NCBI GenBank assembly: GCA_021604565.1
Contig: BQJF01000024.1
Coordinates: 1-48,405 of the forward strand
Origin: Minwuia thermotolerans
GTDB taxonomy: Bacteria > Pseudomonadota > Alphaproteobacteria > Minwuiales > Minwuiaceae
DNA length: 48,405 nucleotides
Direction: 5' to 3'
Part shown: positions 17,037-26,745 of the stretch, one piece after another
Layout of the letters: every line of letters begins with the position of its first letter
How positions within the stretch are numbered: the stretch's first letter is position 1
Program-made: the position numbers and the translations under genes
The notes under the pieces: generated by a model
Seen by the model: the letters and a program-made list of their open reading frames with translations, nothing else
Database searches by the model: none
What the model was told of the DNA's origin: nothing

Positions 17037-18166
17037 TCGGCTTCGGGCGCACGGATACATCGACGCTGGGCCGCTGGTGGTGGACGGTGGACCGCTTCAC
17101 CCTCATGGCTTTCCTGCTGCTGATCGCGCTGGGCATCACCCTGACGCTCGCTGCGGGGCCGGCGACGGCGCTGCGCAACAATCTGGAACACTTCCACTTC
17201 GTGAAGCGTCAGTTGACCTATGTCGGTCCGGCCCTGATCTGCCTGATCGGACTGTCGATCATGAGCGTGGAGACCATTCGGCGGTATGCCATCGCCCTGT
17301 TCGGGCTCGTCCTGCTGGCCACGCTGTCGACGCATGTCATCGGGCACGAGGTCAATGGGGCTTCCCGCTGGCTGCGTCTCGGTCCCCTTTCATTGCAGCC
17401 GTCGGAGTTCCTGAAGCCGACCTTCATCATCGTCTCGGCCTGGCTGATGGCGGCGGGACGGCGTGATCCGACCCTGCCCGGCGTCGGGGTCTCCGCGGCA
17501 TTGTGCGTAACGATCATCGCCATCCTGGCCCTGCAGCCGGACATCGGCATGTCGCTGGTCATCGCCTGTGTCTGGGCGGCGCAGTACTTCGTTGCCGGCA
17601 TGCCGATGCTGATGGTCGGTGCGCTGCTGGCCCTCGGGGCCGGAGCGATGTTCGGTGCCTATCACATGTTCGATCATGTGCGGTCGCGCTTTGACCGCTT
17701 CCTGGACCCATCGGCGGAGAACTATCAGGTCCGCCGCGCCATGGAGGCATTCGAGGCCGGTGGCCTGACCGGGCGCGGGCCGGGGCAGGGGGAGGTCAAG
17801 TACCTGCTGCCCGACGGCCATACGGATTTCATCTTTGCCGTCGCGGCGGAGGAATTCGGAGCCATTGCCTGCGTCCTCGGCATCCTGCTGTTCGCGCTGA
17901 TCGTCGTGCGGGGCCTGTTCCGCATGCGTGGTGAAGGTGACCTGTTCGTTGTCCTGTCCTGCACCGGTTTCCTGACCCTGTTCGGCCTTCAGGCGGCGGT
18001 CAATATCGGGGTGAATCTGAACCTGCTGCCGACGAAGGGCATGACCCTGCCTTTCATCTCCTACGGCGGATCGTCGCTGGTGGCGCTGTCGGTTTCGGCG
18101 GGCTGTCTGCTTGCCCTGATGCGCCGGCAGTCGCACGGCCACATGCGCGGGGAGGCAAGGCGATGA
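17033..18166 (+). CDS. ftsW: SEDS peptidoglycan glycosyltransferase FtsW
   Basis: A polytopic SEDS protein of 377 residues that polymerises septal glycan from lipid II with FtsI. Hydrophobic helices fill most of the sequence. Diagnostic parts are NGASRWLRLGPLSLQPSEFLK, SRFDRFLDPSAENYQ, GPGQGEVKYLLPDGHTDFIF with the catalytic-type Asp, and TKGMTLPFISYGGSS near the C terminus. The order with ftsI upstream and murG downstream marks it as FtsW rather than RodA. It is joined to murD and murG by 4-base overlaps. Confidence 0.97.
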   Translation: MIGFGRTDTSTLGRWWWTVDRFTLMAFLLLIALGITLTLAAGPATALRNNLEHFHFVKRQLTYVGPALICLIGLSIMSVETIRRYAIALFGLVLLATLSTHVIGHEVNGASRWLRLGPLSLQPSEFLKPTFIIVSAWLMAAGRRDPTLPGVGVSAALCVTIIAILALQPDIGMSLVIACVWAAQYFVAGMPMLMVGALLALGAGAMFGAYHMFDHVRSRFDRFLDPSAENYQVRRAMEAFEAGGLTGRGPGQGEVKYLLPDGHTDFIFAVAAEEFGAIACVLGILLFALIVVRGLFRMRGEGDLFVVLSCTGFLTLFGLQAAVNIGVNLNLLPTKGMTLPFISYGGSSLVALSVSAGCLLALMRRQSHGHMRGEARR

Positions 18167-19272
18167 CCGCTCACGCACCCATGGCACCCTTTGTTCTGAC
18201 CGCAGGCGGCACGGGCGGGCACCTGTTCCCGGCGCAGGCGCTGGCGGAGGAACTGCTGCAGCGCGGCCGCGATCTGGTGCTGGTCACCGACCTTCGGGCC
18301 AGCGGGCTGGCCGAACGCTTTCCCGGCATTGCCGTTCGCGTGATCCGCGCCGCCGCGCCGGTCGGCAGCCTGCTTGGCCGCATCCGTGCGGCAATGCTGC
18401 TGGCACTCGGCGCCCTGGATGCCCGCGCGATCCTGCGCGCGCTGCGGCCTGCCGCGGTCGTCGGCTTTGGCGGCTATGCCTCCCTGCCCACGGTCTGGAT
18501 GGCACAGGCGATGGGCATCCCCAGCATCCTGCATGAACAGAACGCCCATCTGGGCCGGGCCAACCGCAAGCTCGCGCGCCGCGCCAGCGCCATCGCACTG
18601 ACGTTCCCCGATACTCGCGCCTCGACCGGTGAAACCATCGTTGTCGGCAACCCCGTTCGGGCCGCCGTTGCCCGTGTCGGGGAGACAGCCTATGTCGCGC
18701 CGGATCCGCGCGGTACGGCTCCGGTCCGGATCCTCGTCTTTGGTGGCAGCCAGGGGGCACGCATCTTCTCCGACGTCGTGCCCGACGCGCTGACGGACAT
18801 CCCGGCGGCCATGCGTGCGCGCCTGCATGTCGTGCAGCAGGCCCGGGCAGAGGATCTTGAGCGGGTCCGCGAGGCCTACCGGGCTGCCGGTATTCCGGCG
18901 ACGGTTGAAACCTTCTTCGACGACATGCCGCGCCTGCTGGCGGAGGCCGATCTGGTCATCGCACGCTCAGGCGCCTCGACCGTGACCGAACTGGCCGCAG
19001 CCGGTCGCCCGGCGATCCTGGTGCCTTACCCGCACGCCGCCGACGACCATCAGACGGCTAATGCCGAGGCGGTTCGGGCGGCAGGTGCCGCATGGATGGT
19101 GCCGAACGACCGGTTTGACCGGGGCAGTTGCGCCCGCTCCGTCATGGCCCTGCTGGAAGACCCGGCGGCGCTGGCCCGCATGGCCGGGGCGGCGCGACAG
19201 AGCGCCCGGCTGGATGCGGCGAGCCAGCTCGCCGACCTGGCCGAGCGCATTGGCAGCGGAGCACAGTCATGA
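18163..19272 (+). CDS. murG: Lipid II synthase MurG (GlcNAc transferase)
   Basis: A GT28-family glycosyltransferase of 369 residues, peripheral on the inner face of the membrane, that adds GlcNAc to lipid I. The N-terminal domain has the glycine loop [26 protein letters not shown] and [12 protein letters not shown]. The C-terminal UDP-GlcNAc-binding domain has [26 protein letters not shown] and [15 protein letters not shown]. All residues usually tied to donor binding are present. It is coupled to ftsW and murC by 4-base overlaps. Confidence 0.97.
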   Translation: MTAHAPMAPFVLTAGGTGGHLFPAQALAEELLQRGRDLVLVTDLRASGLAERFPGIAVRVIRAAAPVGSLLGRIRAAMLLALGALDARAILRALRPAAVVGFGGYASLPTVWMAQAMGIPSILHEQNAHLGRANRKLARRASAIALTFPDTRASTGETIVVGNPVRAAVARVGETAYVAPDPRGTAPVRILVFGGSQGARIFSDVVPDALTDIPAAMRARLHVVQQARAEDLERVREAYRAAGIPATVETFFDDMPRLLAEADLVIARSGASTVTELAAAGRPAILVPYPHAADDHQTANAEAVRAAGAAWMVPNDRFDRGSCARSVMALLEDPAALARMAGAARQSARLDAASQLADLAERIGSGAQS

Positions 19273-20687
19273 CCCGCAGCCCCATGAACATTGGCGCGAT
19301 CCACTTCGTCGGCATCGGCGGCATCGGCATGAGCGGCATCGCCGAGGTGATGCACAATCTGGGCTATGCGGTGCAGGGCAGCGACATCTCCGCCAACGCC
19401 AATGTGGAGCGGCTGCGCGGTCTCGGGATCAAGGTTGCCATCGGTCATGACGGCGCGAACCTGGGTTATGCGGGGGCGCTTGTGGTGTCCTCCGCGGTCA
19501 AGCCTGACAACCCGGAAGTCGTGGCAGCACGGGAACGCCTGATTCCGGTGGTACGCCGCGCGGAGATGCTGGCCGAGCTGATGCGGCTGAAATGGTCCGT
19601 TGCGGTGGGCGGCACGCACGGCAAGACCACGACGACGTCGATGGTTGCCGCGCTGCTGGATCATGCTGGGCTGGACCCGACCGTGATCAATGGCGGCATC
19701 ATCAATGCCTATGGCACCAACGCACGGCTGGGCGATGGCGAATGGATGGTGGTGGAGGCCGATGAGTCCGACGGCAGCTTCGTGAAGCTGCCCGCGACCA
19801 TCGCGGTCGTCACCAACATGGATCCGGAGCATCTGGATTACTACAGCGATTTCGACGAGATCCGCGACGCCTTCCTGTCCTTCCTGGAGAACATTCCGTT
19901 CTACGGCGCGGCGGTCATGTGCATCGACCACCCGGAAGTGCAGGCGCTGATGGGGCGGATCACCGACCGGCGGGTGATTTCCTACGGTTTCAGTCCGCAG
20001 GCCGACGTGCAGGCCCGCAACCTGAGTTTCGAAGGCGGTTCCGCGTTCTTCGACGTGGCCCTGCGCGACCGCCGCAGCGGCAGCGAGATCGAGATCACGG
20101 GGCTGGTCCTGCCGATGCCGGGCCACCACAATGTGCTCAACAGCCTGGCGGCCATCGCCGTGGCGCGCGAGCTTGGTGCCAGTGACGCACTGATCCGTGA
20201 TGGCCTGTCGGGTTTCGCCGGGGTCAAGCGCCGCTTCACCCGCACGGGCGAAGCAGGCGGCATCACCGTGATCGACGACTATGGCCACCATCCGGTGGAG
20301 ATCGACGCGGTGCTGAAGGCCGCGCGCAACGCCACCACCGGTCGAGTCATCGCCGTCGCCCAGCCGCACCGCTATACCCGACTTGCGGCCCTGTTCGAGG
20401 ATTTCTGCACCTGTTTCAATGATGCGGACACAGTGATCGTGACCGACGTCTTCCCGGCGGGCGAGCAGCCTATCGAGGGCGCGGACAAGGCAGGGCTGGT
20501 CGCAGGCCTGCGCCAGCGCGGCCATCGCGACGTCCATGCGCTGAGCGCGCCGGAGGACCTGGCCCGCACCGTGGCTGATGTGGCCCACCCCGGCGATCTG
20601 GTGGTCTGCCTTGGCGCAGGCAGCATCTCGCTCTGGGCCAACGCCCTGCCGGAAGCCCTGCGCGCGCTGCAGGGGGGAGGGCAATGA
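19269..20687 (+). CDS. murC: UDP-MurNAc:L-alanine ligase MurC
   Basis: The first Mur ligase, adding L-alanine to UDP-MurNAc. The 472 residues start with [17 protein letters not shown] (UDP-binding loop), then the P-loop [39 protein letters not shown] and the late [10 protein letters not shown] and AQPHRYTR blocks typical of MurC. ATG 19269 overlaps the murG stop; a second in-frame ATG at 19284 also fits but would break the overlap pattern of this operon. An open extension further upstream lies within murG and is not used. Confidence 0.97.
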   Translation: MTRSPMNIGAIHFVGIGGIGMSGIAEVMHNLGYAVQGSDISANANVERLRGLGIKVAIGHDGANLGYAGALVVSSAVKPDNPEVVAARERLIPVVRRAEMLAELMRLKWSVAVGGTHGKTTTTSMVAALLDHAGLDPTVINGGIINAYGTNARLGDGEWMVVEADESDGSFVKLPATIAVVTNMDPEHLDYYSDFDEIRDAFLSFLENIPFYGAAVMCIDHPEVQALMGRITDRRVISYGFSPQADVQARNLSFEGGSAFFDVALRDRRSGSEIEITGLVLPMPGHHNVLNSLAAIAVARELGASDALIRDGLSGFAGVKRRFTRTGEAGGITVIDDYGHHPVEIDAVLKAARNATTGRVIAVAQPHRYTRLAALFEDFCTCFNDADTVIVTDVFPAGEQPIEGADKAGLVAGLRQRGHRDVHALSAPEDLARTVADVAHPGDLVVCLGAGSISLWANALPEALRALQGGGQ

Positions 20688-21631
20688 ACGCCATGACCCC
20701 GATCCCCCGCAATGAGATGATCAGCCGCCTGCCTGATGTCCGCGGCAGCTACACCGCCGATGCGCCCCTGAGTTCTCTTACCTGGTTCCGTGTCGGTGGC
20801 CCGGCAGAGGTGCTGTTCCGTCCCGCTGATCGCGCTGACCTGATGGCATTCCTGGCTGCGAAACCGACAGATGTGCCGGTGACAGCGATTGGTGTTGGTT
20901 CCAACCTGCTGGTTCGCGACGGCGGCGTGCCGGGTGTGGTGATCCGGCTCGGACGTGGTTTCAGCGATTTCGAGGTGATCCGGGCGGACGGGACAGTCCT
21001 GATCCGAGCGGGCGCAGGCCTGAGCGATGTGAACCTGTCGGTGAAGGCACGTGATGCCGGTCTGTCAGGTCTTGAGTTCCTGCGCGGTGTGCCGGGCACC
21101 GTGGGCGGTGCGCTGCGCATGAATGCCGGGGCCTACGGGGCGGAAGTGAAGGATGTTCTGGTCTCTGCGCGCTGGATTGATGCGGCGGGCAGGATGCAGG
21201 AATCATCGGCGGCGGAACTGGGCTTCAGCTATCGGCACTGTTCCGCCCCGTCAGACGCGATCTTCGTGGATGCGCTGTTCCGGACCGTTCCCGGTGACCG
21301 CGAGGCCATCGACGCACGCATGAAGGAAATCAGCGCCGCCCGCAATCTCAGCCAGCCGGTGAAGTCCAGCACGGGTGGTTCCACCTTTGCGAACCCGCCG
21401 GGCGCGAAGGCCTGGGAACTGATCGATGCGGCCGGTTGTCGTGGCCTGGTGATGGGCGATGCACAGGTTTCGGAGCAGCACTGCAACTTCCTGATCAACC
21501 GGGGCAATGCGACCGCAGCCGACCTGGAAGCCCTGGGCGAGACCGTGCGTCGCCGGGTCGCTGAAACATCGGGTGTGGAACTGCATTGGGAGATCCGCCG
21601 GATTGGCGTCGGGCAGGAGGGCGGCACATGA
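20684..21631 (+). CDS. murB: UDP-N-acetylenolpyruvoylglucosamine reductase MurB
   Basis: A cytoplasmic FAD enzyme of 315 residues that reduces UDP-GlcNAc-enolpyruvate to UDP-MurNAc with NADPH. Seen in order: [14 protein letters not shown], the FAD-binding [40 protein letters not shown], the catalytic-serine block [13 protein letters not shown], and [20 protein letters not shown] followed by an acidic Glu-containing C-terminal region. Length fits a type I/II intermediate form common in alphaproteobacteria. It overlaps murC and ddl by 4 bases each. Confidence 0.96.
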   Translation: MNAMTPIPRNEMISRLPDVRGSYTADAPLSSLTWFRVGGPAEVLFRPADRADLMAFLAAKPTDVPVTAIGVGSNLLVRDGGVPGVVIRLGRGFSDFEVIRADGTVLIRAGAGLSDVNLSVKARDAGLSGLEFLRGVPGTVGGALRMNAGAYGAEVKDVLVSARWIDAAGRMQESSAAELGFSYRHCSAPSDAIFVDALFRTVPGDREAIDARMKEISAARNLSQPVKSSTGGSTFANPPGAKAWELIDAAGCRGLVMGDAQVSEQHCNFLINRGNATAADLEALGETVRRRVAETSGVELHWEIRRIGVGQEGGT

Positions 21632-22533
21632 AACATGTTGCAGTCCTGATGGGCGGCTGGTCGGTGGAGCGCGAGGTTTCGCTGGTCACGGGTGCGGCCT
21701 GTGCGGACGCGCTCGAGGCGTCCGGCTTCAGGGTCACCCGCATCGACGTGGACCGGAACCTGGCCACACGCCTGACCGAAGTTCGTCCGGACGTTGTCTT
21801 CAACGCCCTGCATGGCCGCTTCGGCGAGGACGGGACGGTGCAGGGCATGCTGGAGATGATGGGGATTCCCTATACCCATTCCGGTGTTCTGGCCTCGGCC
21901 ATTGCCATCAACAAGCCCGCCGCCAAGGCGCTCTTCCGCGAAGCCGGGATCCCGACGCCGGACGGTGAGGTGCTGACCCGTCGTGCCCTGGCCGCGCGCT
22001 CCGACTGGCAGGCGCCGCTGGTCATCAAGCCGATCAACGAAGGCTCCTCGGTCGGCGTCGATATCATTCTGGAGGGCGACAACATCCCGCCGCTGGAAAC
22101 CGGCGACCCGGAGGCGACCGTGCTGGTGGAGCGCTACATTCCCGGACGCGAGGTCCAGGTGGCCGTGGCCTTTGACGAGGTGTTGGGGGCCATCGAGATC
22201 CTGTCACCAGGCCGCTTCTACGACTACGAGGCCAAGTATGCGCCCGGCGGATCGCGTCACGTGATGCCCGCACCGCTCCCCGAAGATGACTATCGCGCGG
22301 CCTGCGAGATGTCACTGCTGGCGCACCGGCTGCTGGGCTGCCGCGGCATCACCCGTTCCGACCTGCGCTACGACGATACCGGCGACGGGCCGGCGAAGCT
22401 GTTCCTGCTGGAAGTGAACACGCAGCCAGGCATGACAGCCACATCACTGGCGCCCGAGATCGCGCTGCACCAGGGCATCGACTTCGAGACGCTGTGTACC
22501 CGACTGGTGGAGGATGCATCATGCGATCGCTGA
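21628..22533 (+). CDS. ddl: D-alanine:D-alanine ligase Ddl
   Basis: An ATP-grasp ligase of 301 residues making the D-Ala-D-Ala dipeptide used by MurF. It has the N-terminal VLMGGWSVEREVSL, ALHGRFGEDGTVQGMLEM, NKPAAKALF, the ATP-grasp KPINEGSSVGV, and the metal and substrate site LEVNTQPGMTATSL. The usual serine of the N-terminal GGxSxERE motif is present. The start overlaps the murB stop by 4 bases; an upstream in-frame extension is inside murB. The last 13 bases overlap the ftsQ start. Confidence 0.97.
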   Translation: MKHVAVLMGGWSVEREVSLVTGAACADALEASGFRVTRIDVDRNLATRLTEVRPDVVFNALHGRFGEDGTVQGMLEMMGIPYTHSGVLASAIAINKPAAKALFREAGIPTPDGEVLTRRALAARSDWQAPLVIKPINEGSSVGVDIILEGDNIPPLETGDPEATVLVERYIPGREVQVAVAFDEVLGAIEILSPGRFYDYEAKYAPGGSRHVMPAPLPEDDYRAACEMSLLAHRLLGCRGITRSDLRYDDTGDGPAKLFLLEVNTQPGMTATSLAPEIALHQGIDFETLCTRLVEDASCDR

Positions 22534-23405
22534 CCGCGAAGGCCGCCGAGCGTCCCCTGCAGGAGACCAAGACCGCCAAGGCAAACCGCAGGTCGGGGAA
22601 GCAGCAGCGCACCATGCCGCGGCGGGAACGTCGTCGCCGGGTCTGGAGCTGGATTGCCGTCGCCCTGATGATCGGTGTAATCGGCGCGACCTTCCACGCC
22701 GTCCGCCAGGGCTGGCACGCACAGGCCTTCATCGCACTGGGTGAGATGGTCGACGATGGTTATCGCGCCGTCGGGCTGACGGTGGAGGAAGTCACCCTGA
22801 CCGGGCGAGACAAGGCAGGCATGAATGCCCTGCGTCGCGCCCTGGACGTGGAAGTCGGAACCCCGATCCTGCGCCTCGACCTGGATGACCTTCAGGCACG
22901 TCTGGAAAGCGTTGGCTGGATTGCCTCCGCCGAGGTGCAGCGTCACCTGCCGAACCGCCTGCATGTCGCCATCACCGAACGTGTGGCCTTCGCCCGCTGG
23001 CAGCGCGAGGGCCGGACCAGCCTGATCGACCGGGATGGGGAGATCATCCTGTCCGACGTCGGTCACCGCTTCGCCTATCTGCCCCGGGTTGTCGGCAGTG
23101 GCGCGAATGTCAGGGCAGCGGAACTGCTGGACCTGCTGGATGGCTCGCCCCGCCTTGCGCGACAGGTGCAGTCGGCCATTCTGATCCGGGAGCGGCGCTG
23201 GGACGTGACATTGAACAGCGGCATCACGGTCAGCCTGCCGGAGCAGGACGCGGACGCCGCCTGGCAGCATCTGGATGAACCGAAACACCGCAAGCGACTG
23301 CTGGCGGACGACGTTGGCTTCGTGGACATGCGCATTCCGGGGCGCGTGATCGTGCGCGGCAGGGACAGTGGCGGCGATCAGAAGCCGCAGGAACAGGAGA
23401 CCTGA
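22521..23405 (+). CDS. ftsQ: Cell division protein FtsQ
   Basis: A bitopic divisome scaffold of 294 residues. The cytoplasmic N terminus is long and strongly basic (residues 1-40), the single membrane helix spans about 41-60, and a periplasmic POTRA domain covers about 80-160 (VEEVTLTGRDK through LPNRLHVAITER). A beta domain follows, and the tail after about residue 275 is charged and probably disordered. ATG 22521 has GGTGGAGG upstream; an earlier in-frame start adds nine residues with no better site. FtsQ links FtsL/FtsB to FtsK, FtsA and others. A 43-base gap to ftsA follows. Confidence 0.95.
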   Translation: MRSLTAKAAERPLQETKTAKANRRSGKQQRTMPRRERRRRVWSWIAVALMIGVIGATFHAVRQGWHAQAFIALGEMVDDGYRAVGLTVEEVTLTGRDKAGMNALRRALDVEVGTPILRLDLDDLQARLESVGWIASAEVQRHLPNRLHVAITERVAFARWQREGRTSLIDRDGEIILSDVGHRFAYLPRVVGSGANVRAAELLDLLDGSPRLARQVQSAILIRERRWDVTLNSGITVSLPEQDADAAWQHLDEPKHRKRLLADDVGFVDMRIPGRVIVRGRDSGGDQKPQEQET

Positions 23406-23448
23406 TCATGCAGAAGGCGGATCAGGGTCGGACAGAGGCAAGAGGGTA

Positions 23449-24693
23449 ATGGCGAACGGACGATCACAGTTCATCGCGGCGCTGGATGTCGGGTCCAGCA
23501 AGATCAGCTGTGCCGTGGCACAGCCGCTGGACGACGGCTATCGCGTGCTCGGTGCGGCATCCCGCCGTGCGGAGGGTTTGCGCCGTGGCGTGATCACCGA
23601 CATGGATGCGGCGGAGGCTGCGATCCGCGATGTCGTTGACCAGGCGGAGCAGCGCGCAGGCGTGGCGCTGGAGGATGTCTTTGTCTCCCTCTCCGGCGGC
23701 ATGCCCTCCAGCCACGTGGCGGAGGTGGAGATCGCCGCCCCGGACCGGCCGATCACGGATCATGACGTGCGGCGGCTGCTGCAGCTTGCCGGCACGCGGG
23801 AGGAGCAGGGAGAGCGCTCCGTCCTGCACGCGATCCCCGTCGGCTTCGCACTCGACGGCGAGACCGGCATTCAGGACCCGCGCGGCATGGTCGGGCGGCG
23901 GTTGAGTGCGCGGGTGCATCTGCTGTCTGCCGCCCAGGGTGCGCAGCGGAACCTGAAGATGTGCGTCGAGCGGTGCCTGCTGCGCCCGGTCGACCTGGTT
24001 GCGGCGCCCTATGCTGCCGGGCTTGGTTGCCTGAGCTGGGACGCCCGTGATCTCGGCTCCGTCGTCATCGACCTTGGCGCGGGCGTGACCAAGATCGGCA
24101 TCTTCCGGAACGGCACACTGATCTTCGCCGACGCGATCCCCATCGGCAGCGCACATATCACCAACGACATCGCCTCCATTCCCGGCCTGACACTGGCCTT
24201 CGCGGAACGGTTGAAGACCCGTCACGGCAGCCTGTTCGTCGGTCCCAACGACGACGATGTGACCGTGGCCCTGCCATCCTTCGTGGAAGGCTGGACGGAC
24301 GGCACCGGGCAGATGGCCCTGTCGCTGCTGACCGGCGTGATCCGCCCGCGTGTGGAGGAGATCTTCGAAACCGTGCGCGACATGATCGATTCCTCCGGTC
24401 ATGCGGCAATTGCCGGGCGCAATGTGGTTCTGACGGGCGGGGGAAGTCTGCTGACCGGCATCGACGCCGTCGCGCGCGACATTCTCGACCGGCCCGTCAG
24501 CCTTGGTCGTCCGATTGGTCTGGCCGGTCTGAAGAAGGACATGTCCGGACCTGATTTCACAACGCTGGCAGGCACCATCGCCTTTGCCGAGCGTCGTCTC
24601 GAAGCACGTCATGCGGTTGACGTGCCAGCCACCCTTCCTGGCCGTGTCGGGCGGATTGTCCGCCTGGGTCGTTGGCTCAGGGAGAACTTCTGA
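23449..24693 (+). CDS. ftsA: Cell division protein FtsA
   Basis: An actin-fold membrane tether for FtsZ, 414 residues. The phosphate-1 loop is ALDVGSSKISC near the N terminus; the SHI-type 1C domain follows (about residues 80-160); the phosphate-2 region is VIDLGAGVTKIGIF; the adenosine motif is VLTGGGSLLTGI. The C terminus GRIVRLGRWLRENF forms an amphipathic membrane-targeting helix as expected. The ATG at 23449 has AAGAGGG upstream; an open extension to 23368 overlaps ftsQ and lacks family similarity. The next gene is ftsZ after 140 bases. Confidence 0.97.
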   Translation: MANGRSQFIAALDVGSSKISCAVAQPLDDGYRVLGAASRRAEGLRRGVITDMDAAEAAIRDVVDQAEQRAGVALEDVFVSLSGGMPSSHVAEVEIAAPDRPITDHDVRRLLQLAGTREEQGERSVLHAIPVGFALDGETGIQDPRGMVGRRLSARVHLLSAAQGAQRNLKMCVERCLLRPVDLVAAPYAAGLGCLSWDARDLGSVVIDLGAGVTKIGIFRNGTLIFADAIPIGSAHITNDIASIPGLTLAFAERLKTRHGSLFVGPNDDDVTVALPSFVEGWTDGTGQMALSLLTGVIRPRVEEIFETVRDMIDSSGHAAIAGRNVVLTGGGSLLTGIDAVARDILDRPVSLGRPIGLAGLKKDMSGPDFTTLAGTIAFAERRLEARHAVDVPATLPGRVGRIVRLGRWLRENF

Positions 24694-24833
24694 TGTTTGC
24701 GTTCCATGAGGCCCCCTCGCGTCGGAACGCCGGAAAGGGTGAGTCCGCCAACAACACCCAAGCCCGGAGCACCGCACACACCGGGCACTCCCCACTGAAA
24801 CCGTCTGTCGGGCATACATAAGGAGGCATCGAC

Positions 24834-26516
24834 ATGGCCATTAACCTGACCAATCCTGAACTCACTGAAATGCTGCCACGCATCGTGGTATTTGGCGTCG
24901 GCGGCGCCGGCGGCAATGCCGTCAACAACATGATCGAATCGGAGCTGCAGGGTGTGGAGTTCGTCGCCGCGAACACCGACGCCCAGGCACTCGCCAAGTC
25001 CAAGACGACCAACCGCATCCAGCTTGGTGCCGGTCTGACCCAGGGACTGGGTGCGGGCGCGCAGCCCGACGTCGGTCGCCAGGCGGCCGAAGAGGCGATG
25101 CCGCTGATCCTGGAGAACCTGGAAGGCGCACACATGTGCTTCATCACCGCCGGAATGGGTGGTGGTACGGGTACGGGTGCAGCACCGGTGATCGCCCGCG
25201 TGGCGCGCGAACACGGCGTGCTGACCGTCGGCGTCGTCACCAAGCCGTTCCAGTTCGAGGGCAAGCGCCGTCTGGCCATTGCCGATGCGGGTGTGCGCGA
25301 ACTGCAGTCGAGCGTCGACACGCTGATCGTCATCCCGAACCAGAACCTGTTCAAGGTCGCGACCGACAAGACCACGTTCGCCGACGCCTTCAAGATCGCT
25401 GACGAGGTGCTGCATTCCGGTGTTCGCTCGATCACCGATCTGATGGTGGAACCGGGCCTGATCAATCTCGACTTCGCCGATGTCCGCACCGTGATGAACG
25501 AGATGGGCAAGGCGATGATGGGTACGGGCGAGGCCGAGGGCGAGGATCGTGCACAGGCAGCCGCCTCTGCCGCCATCGCCAACCCGCTGCTGGAGGACAT
25601 GTCGCTGAGCACTGCACAGGGTGTTCTGGTCAATGTGACCGGCGGCATGGACCTGACCCTGCATGAGGTCGATGAGGCGGCGAACCTGATCCGCGAAGAA
25701 GTGGACGAGGACGCGAACATCATCATCGGCTCCATCCTCGACCCGTCGCTGGACGGCAAGATGCGTGTCTCCATCGTCGCCACCGGCATCGACGTGATGC
25801 AGGCGGAGAAGGCGGTGCCCCAGGGCTTCACCCCGCGTGTCGTCGCGACGGCCGACCGTTCGGTCACGGCACCGGCCGAACTGACAGCCACCCGCCCGAT
25901 CTCGGGCGGAACGCTGCCGTCAGGTGGCAACTTCGCCACGGCACGCAAGCTCGAGCCGGAATTGGAGATGGAAACCGATCTGGATGCCGAGGAAGCCCTT
26001 GGCACCGCTGAGACCCAGCCGGTTGTCGACGACGTGGCCGATCACGAGATCTTCCGGGAGCCGATCGAGGAGAGGGCCGAGGCGAAGGGTGTGACGGAGC
26101 GGTCCTACGAAATTCCGTCCTATCCGGCGCGTTCGGCACCGGAACCGCGGCATATTCCGGCCTCCGAGAGTGGTCTGGATGATGGCTTCGTGGCGCCGAC
26201 AGCACAGACTGCCCGGACCATCGACACCGCACCGCCTGCGCCTGTGACCCGGGCACCGGTGGAGGAAAAGCCGACGGGTGCACGCCGGTTCCTGAACCGG
26301 CTGCGGGGCAAGTCCCGGCCTGCGGAAGAGGGCCAGTCAGATGCCCAGCCGAAGCGTCCGCTGTTCCCGAACCGGGGCGGCGAGCAGACGTCCGAGGCAG
26401 AACGGGCGGAGCCCATGCTTTCCGGTCTGTCCCTGCCGGAGGCGGAGCCGCGGAAACCTGCGGGTTCCGAGGATGATCTGGACATTCCGGCCTTCCTGCG
26501 CAGGCAGGCGAACTGA
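24834..26516 (+). CDS. ftsZ: Cell division GTPase FtsZ, long linker form
   Basis: A tubulin-like GTPase of 560 residues that forms the Z-ring. Residues 1-320 are the polymerising core, with [13 protein letters not shown], the GTP signature [12 protein letters not shown] at 107-118 and a T7 loop NLDFADV. The C-terminal linker (about 325-545) is acidic and proline-rich and much longer than in E. coli, which is usual in alphaproteobacteria. It contains an unusual basic amphipathic segment [12 protein letters not shown] (482-493). The protein ends with [11 protein letters not shown], the conserved peptide that binds FtsA. A strong AAGGAGG ribosome site precedes the ATG. The 140-base upstream gap shows no clear promoter. 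Confidence 0.98.
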   Translation: MAINLTNPELTEMLPRIVVFGVGGAGGNAVNNMIESELQGVEFVAANTDAQALAKSKTTNRIQLGAGLTQGLGAGAQPDVGRQAAEEAMPLILENLEGAHMCFITAGMGGGTGTGAAPVIARVAREHGVLTVGVVTKPFQFEGKRRLAIADAGVRELQSSVDTLIVIPNQNLFKVATDKTTFADAFKIADEVLHSGVRSITDLMVEPGLINLDFADVRTVMNEMGKAMMGTGEAEGEDRAQAAASAAIANPLLEDMSLSTAQGVLVNVTGGMDLTLHEVDEAANLIREEVDEDANIIIGSILDPSLDGKMRVSIVATGIDVMQAEKAVPQGFTPRVVATADRSVTAPAELTATRPISGGTLPSGGNFATARKLEPELEMETDLDAEEALGTAETQPVVDDVADHEIFREPIEERAEAKGVTERSYEIPSYPARSAPEPRHIPASESGLDDGFVAPTAQTARTIDTAPPAPVTRAPVEEKPTGARRFLNRLRGKSRPAEEGQSDAQPKRPLFPNRGGEQTSEAERAEPMLSGLSLPEAEPRKPAGSEDDLDIPAFLRRQAN

Positions 26517-26566
26517 GCGTTCGCAATGCCTGACGGGAAGGGTAACAGTGGGTAACAAAGAGTGAC

Positions 26567-26595
26567 TTGAGCGCTGTCAGGGCGATTCATATAAC
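26567..26595 (+). promoter_or_regulatory. Candidate lpxC promoter inside the ftsZ terminator hairpin
   Basis: TTGAGC (26567-26572) and TATAAC (26590-26595) are exactly 17 bases apart and both are close to sigma-70 consensus. The -10 lies in the loop of the hairpin after ftsZ. If used, it would start an lpxC leader of about 145 bases. Confidence 0.4.
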
Positions 26596-26607
26596 CCCTG
26601 ACAGCGC
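26571..26607 (+). terminator. Strong hairpin after ftsZ
   Basis: A perfect 12-bp stem (GCGCTGTCAGGG / CCCTGACAGCGC) with a 13-nt loop, followed by CTTATCTTTCATT, which is T-rich but interrupted. It lies 54 bases after the ftsZ stop and probably separates most dcw transcription from lpxC. Confidence 0.7.
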
Positions 26608-26745
26608 CTTATCTTTCATTGATTCGTTTGTCTGGTTAACGGGTCGCGGAAGAGCGGGCGGATGCTGACCGGCACCGTGCCGGTGTGGAGAGCGGCATCG
26701 AACTCATTTGTCGGCGGGGAGCCGACTGTCCAGAGGGGACATCGC

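Noticed and set aside
19050..20684. A 544-codon open frame on the minus strand
   Set aside because: Antisense to murC, which has all Mur-ligase motifs; the reverse translation is His/Arg/Gln-rich without motifs.
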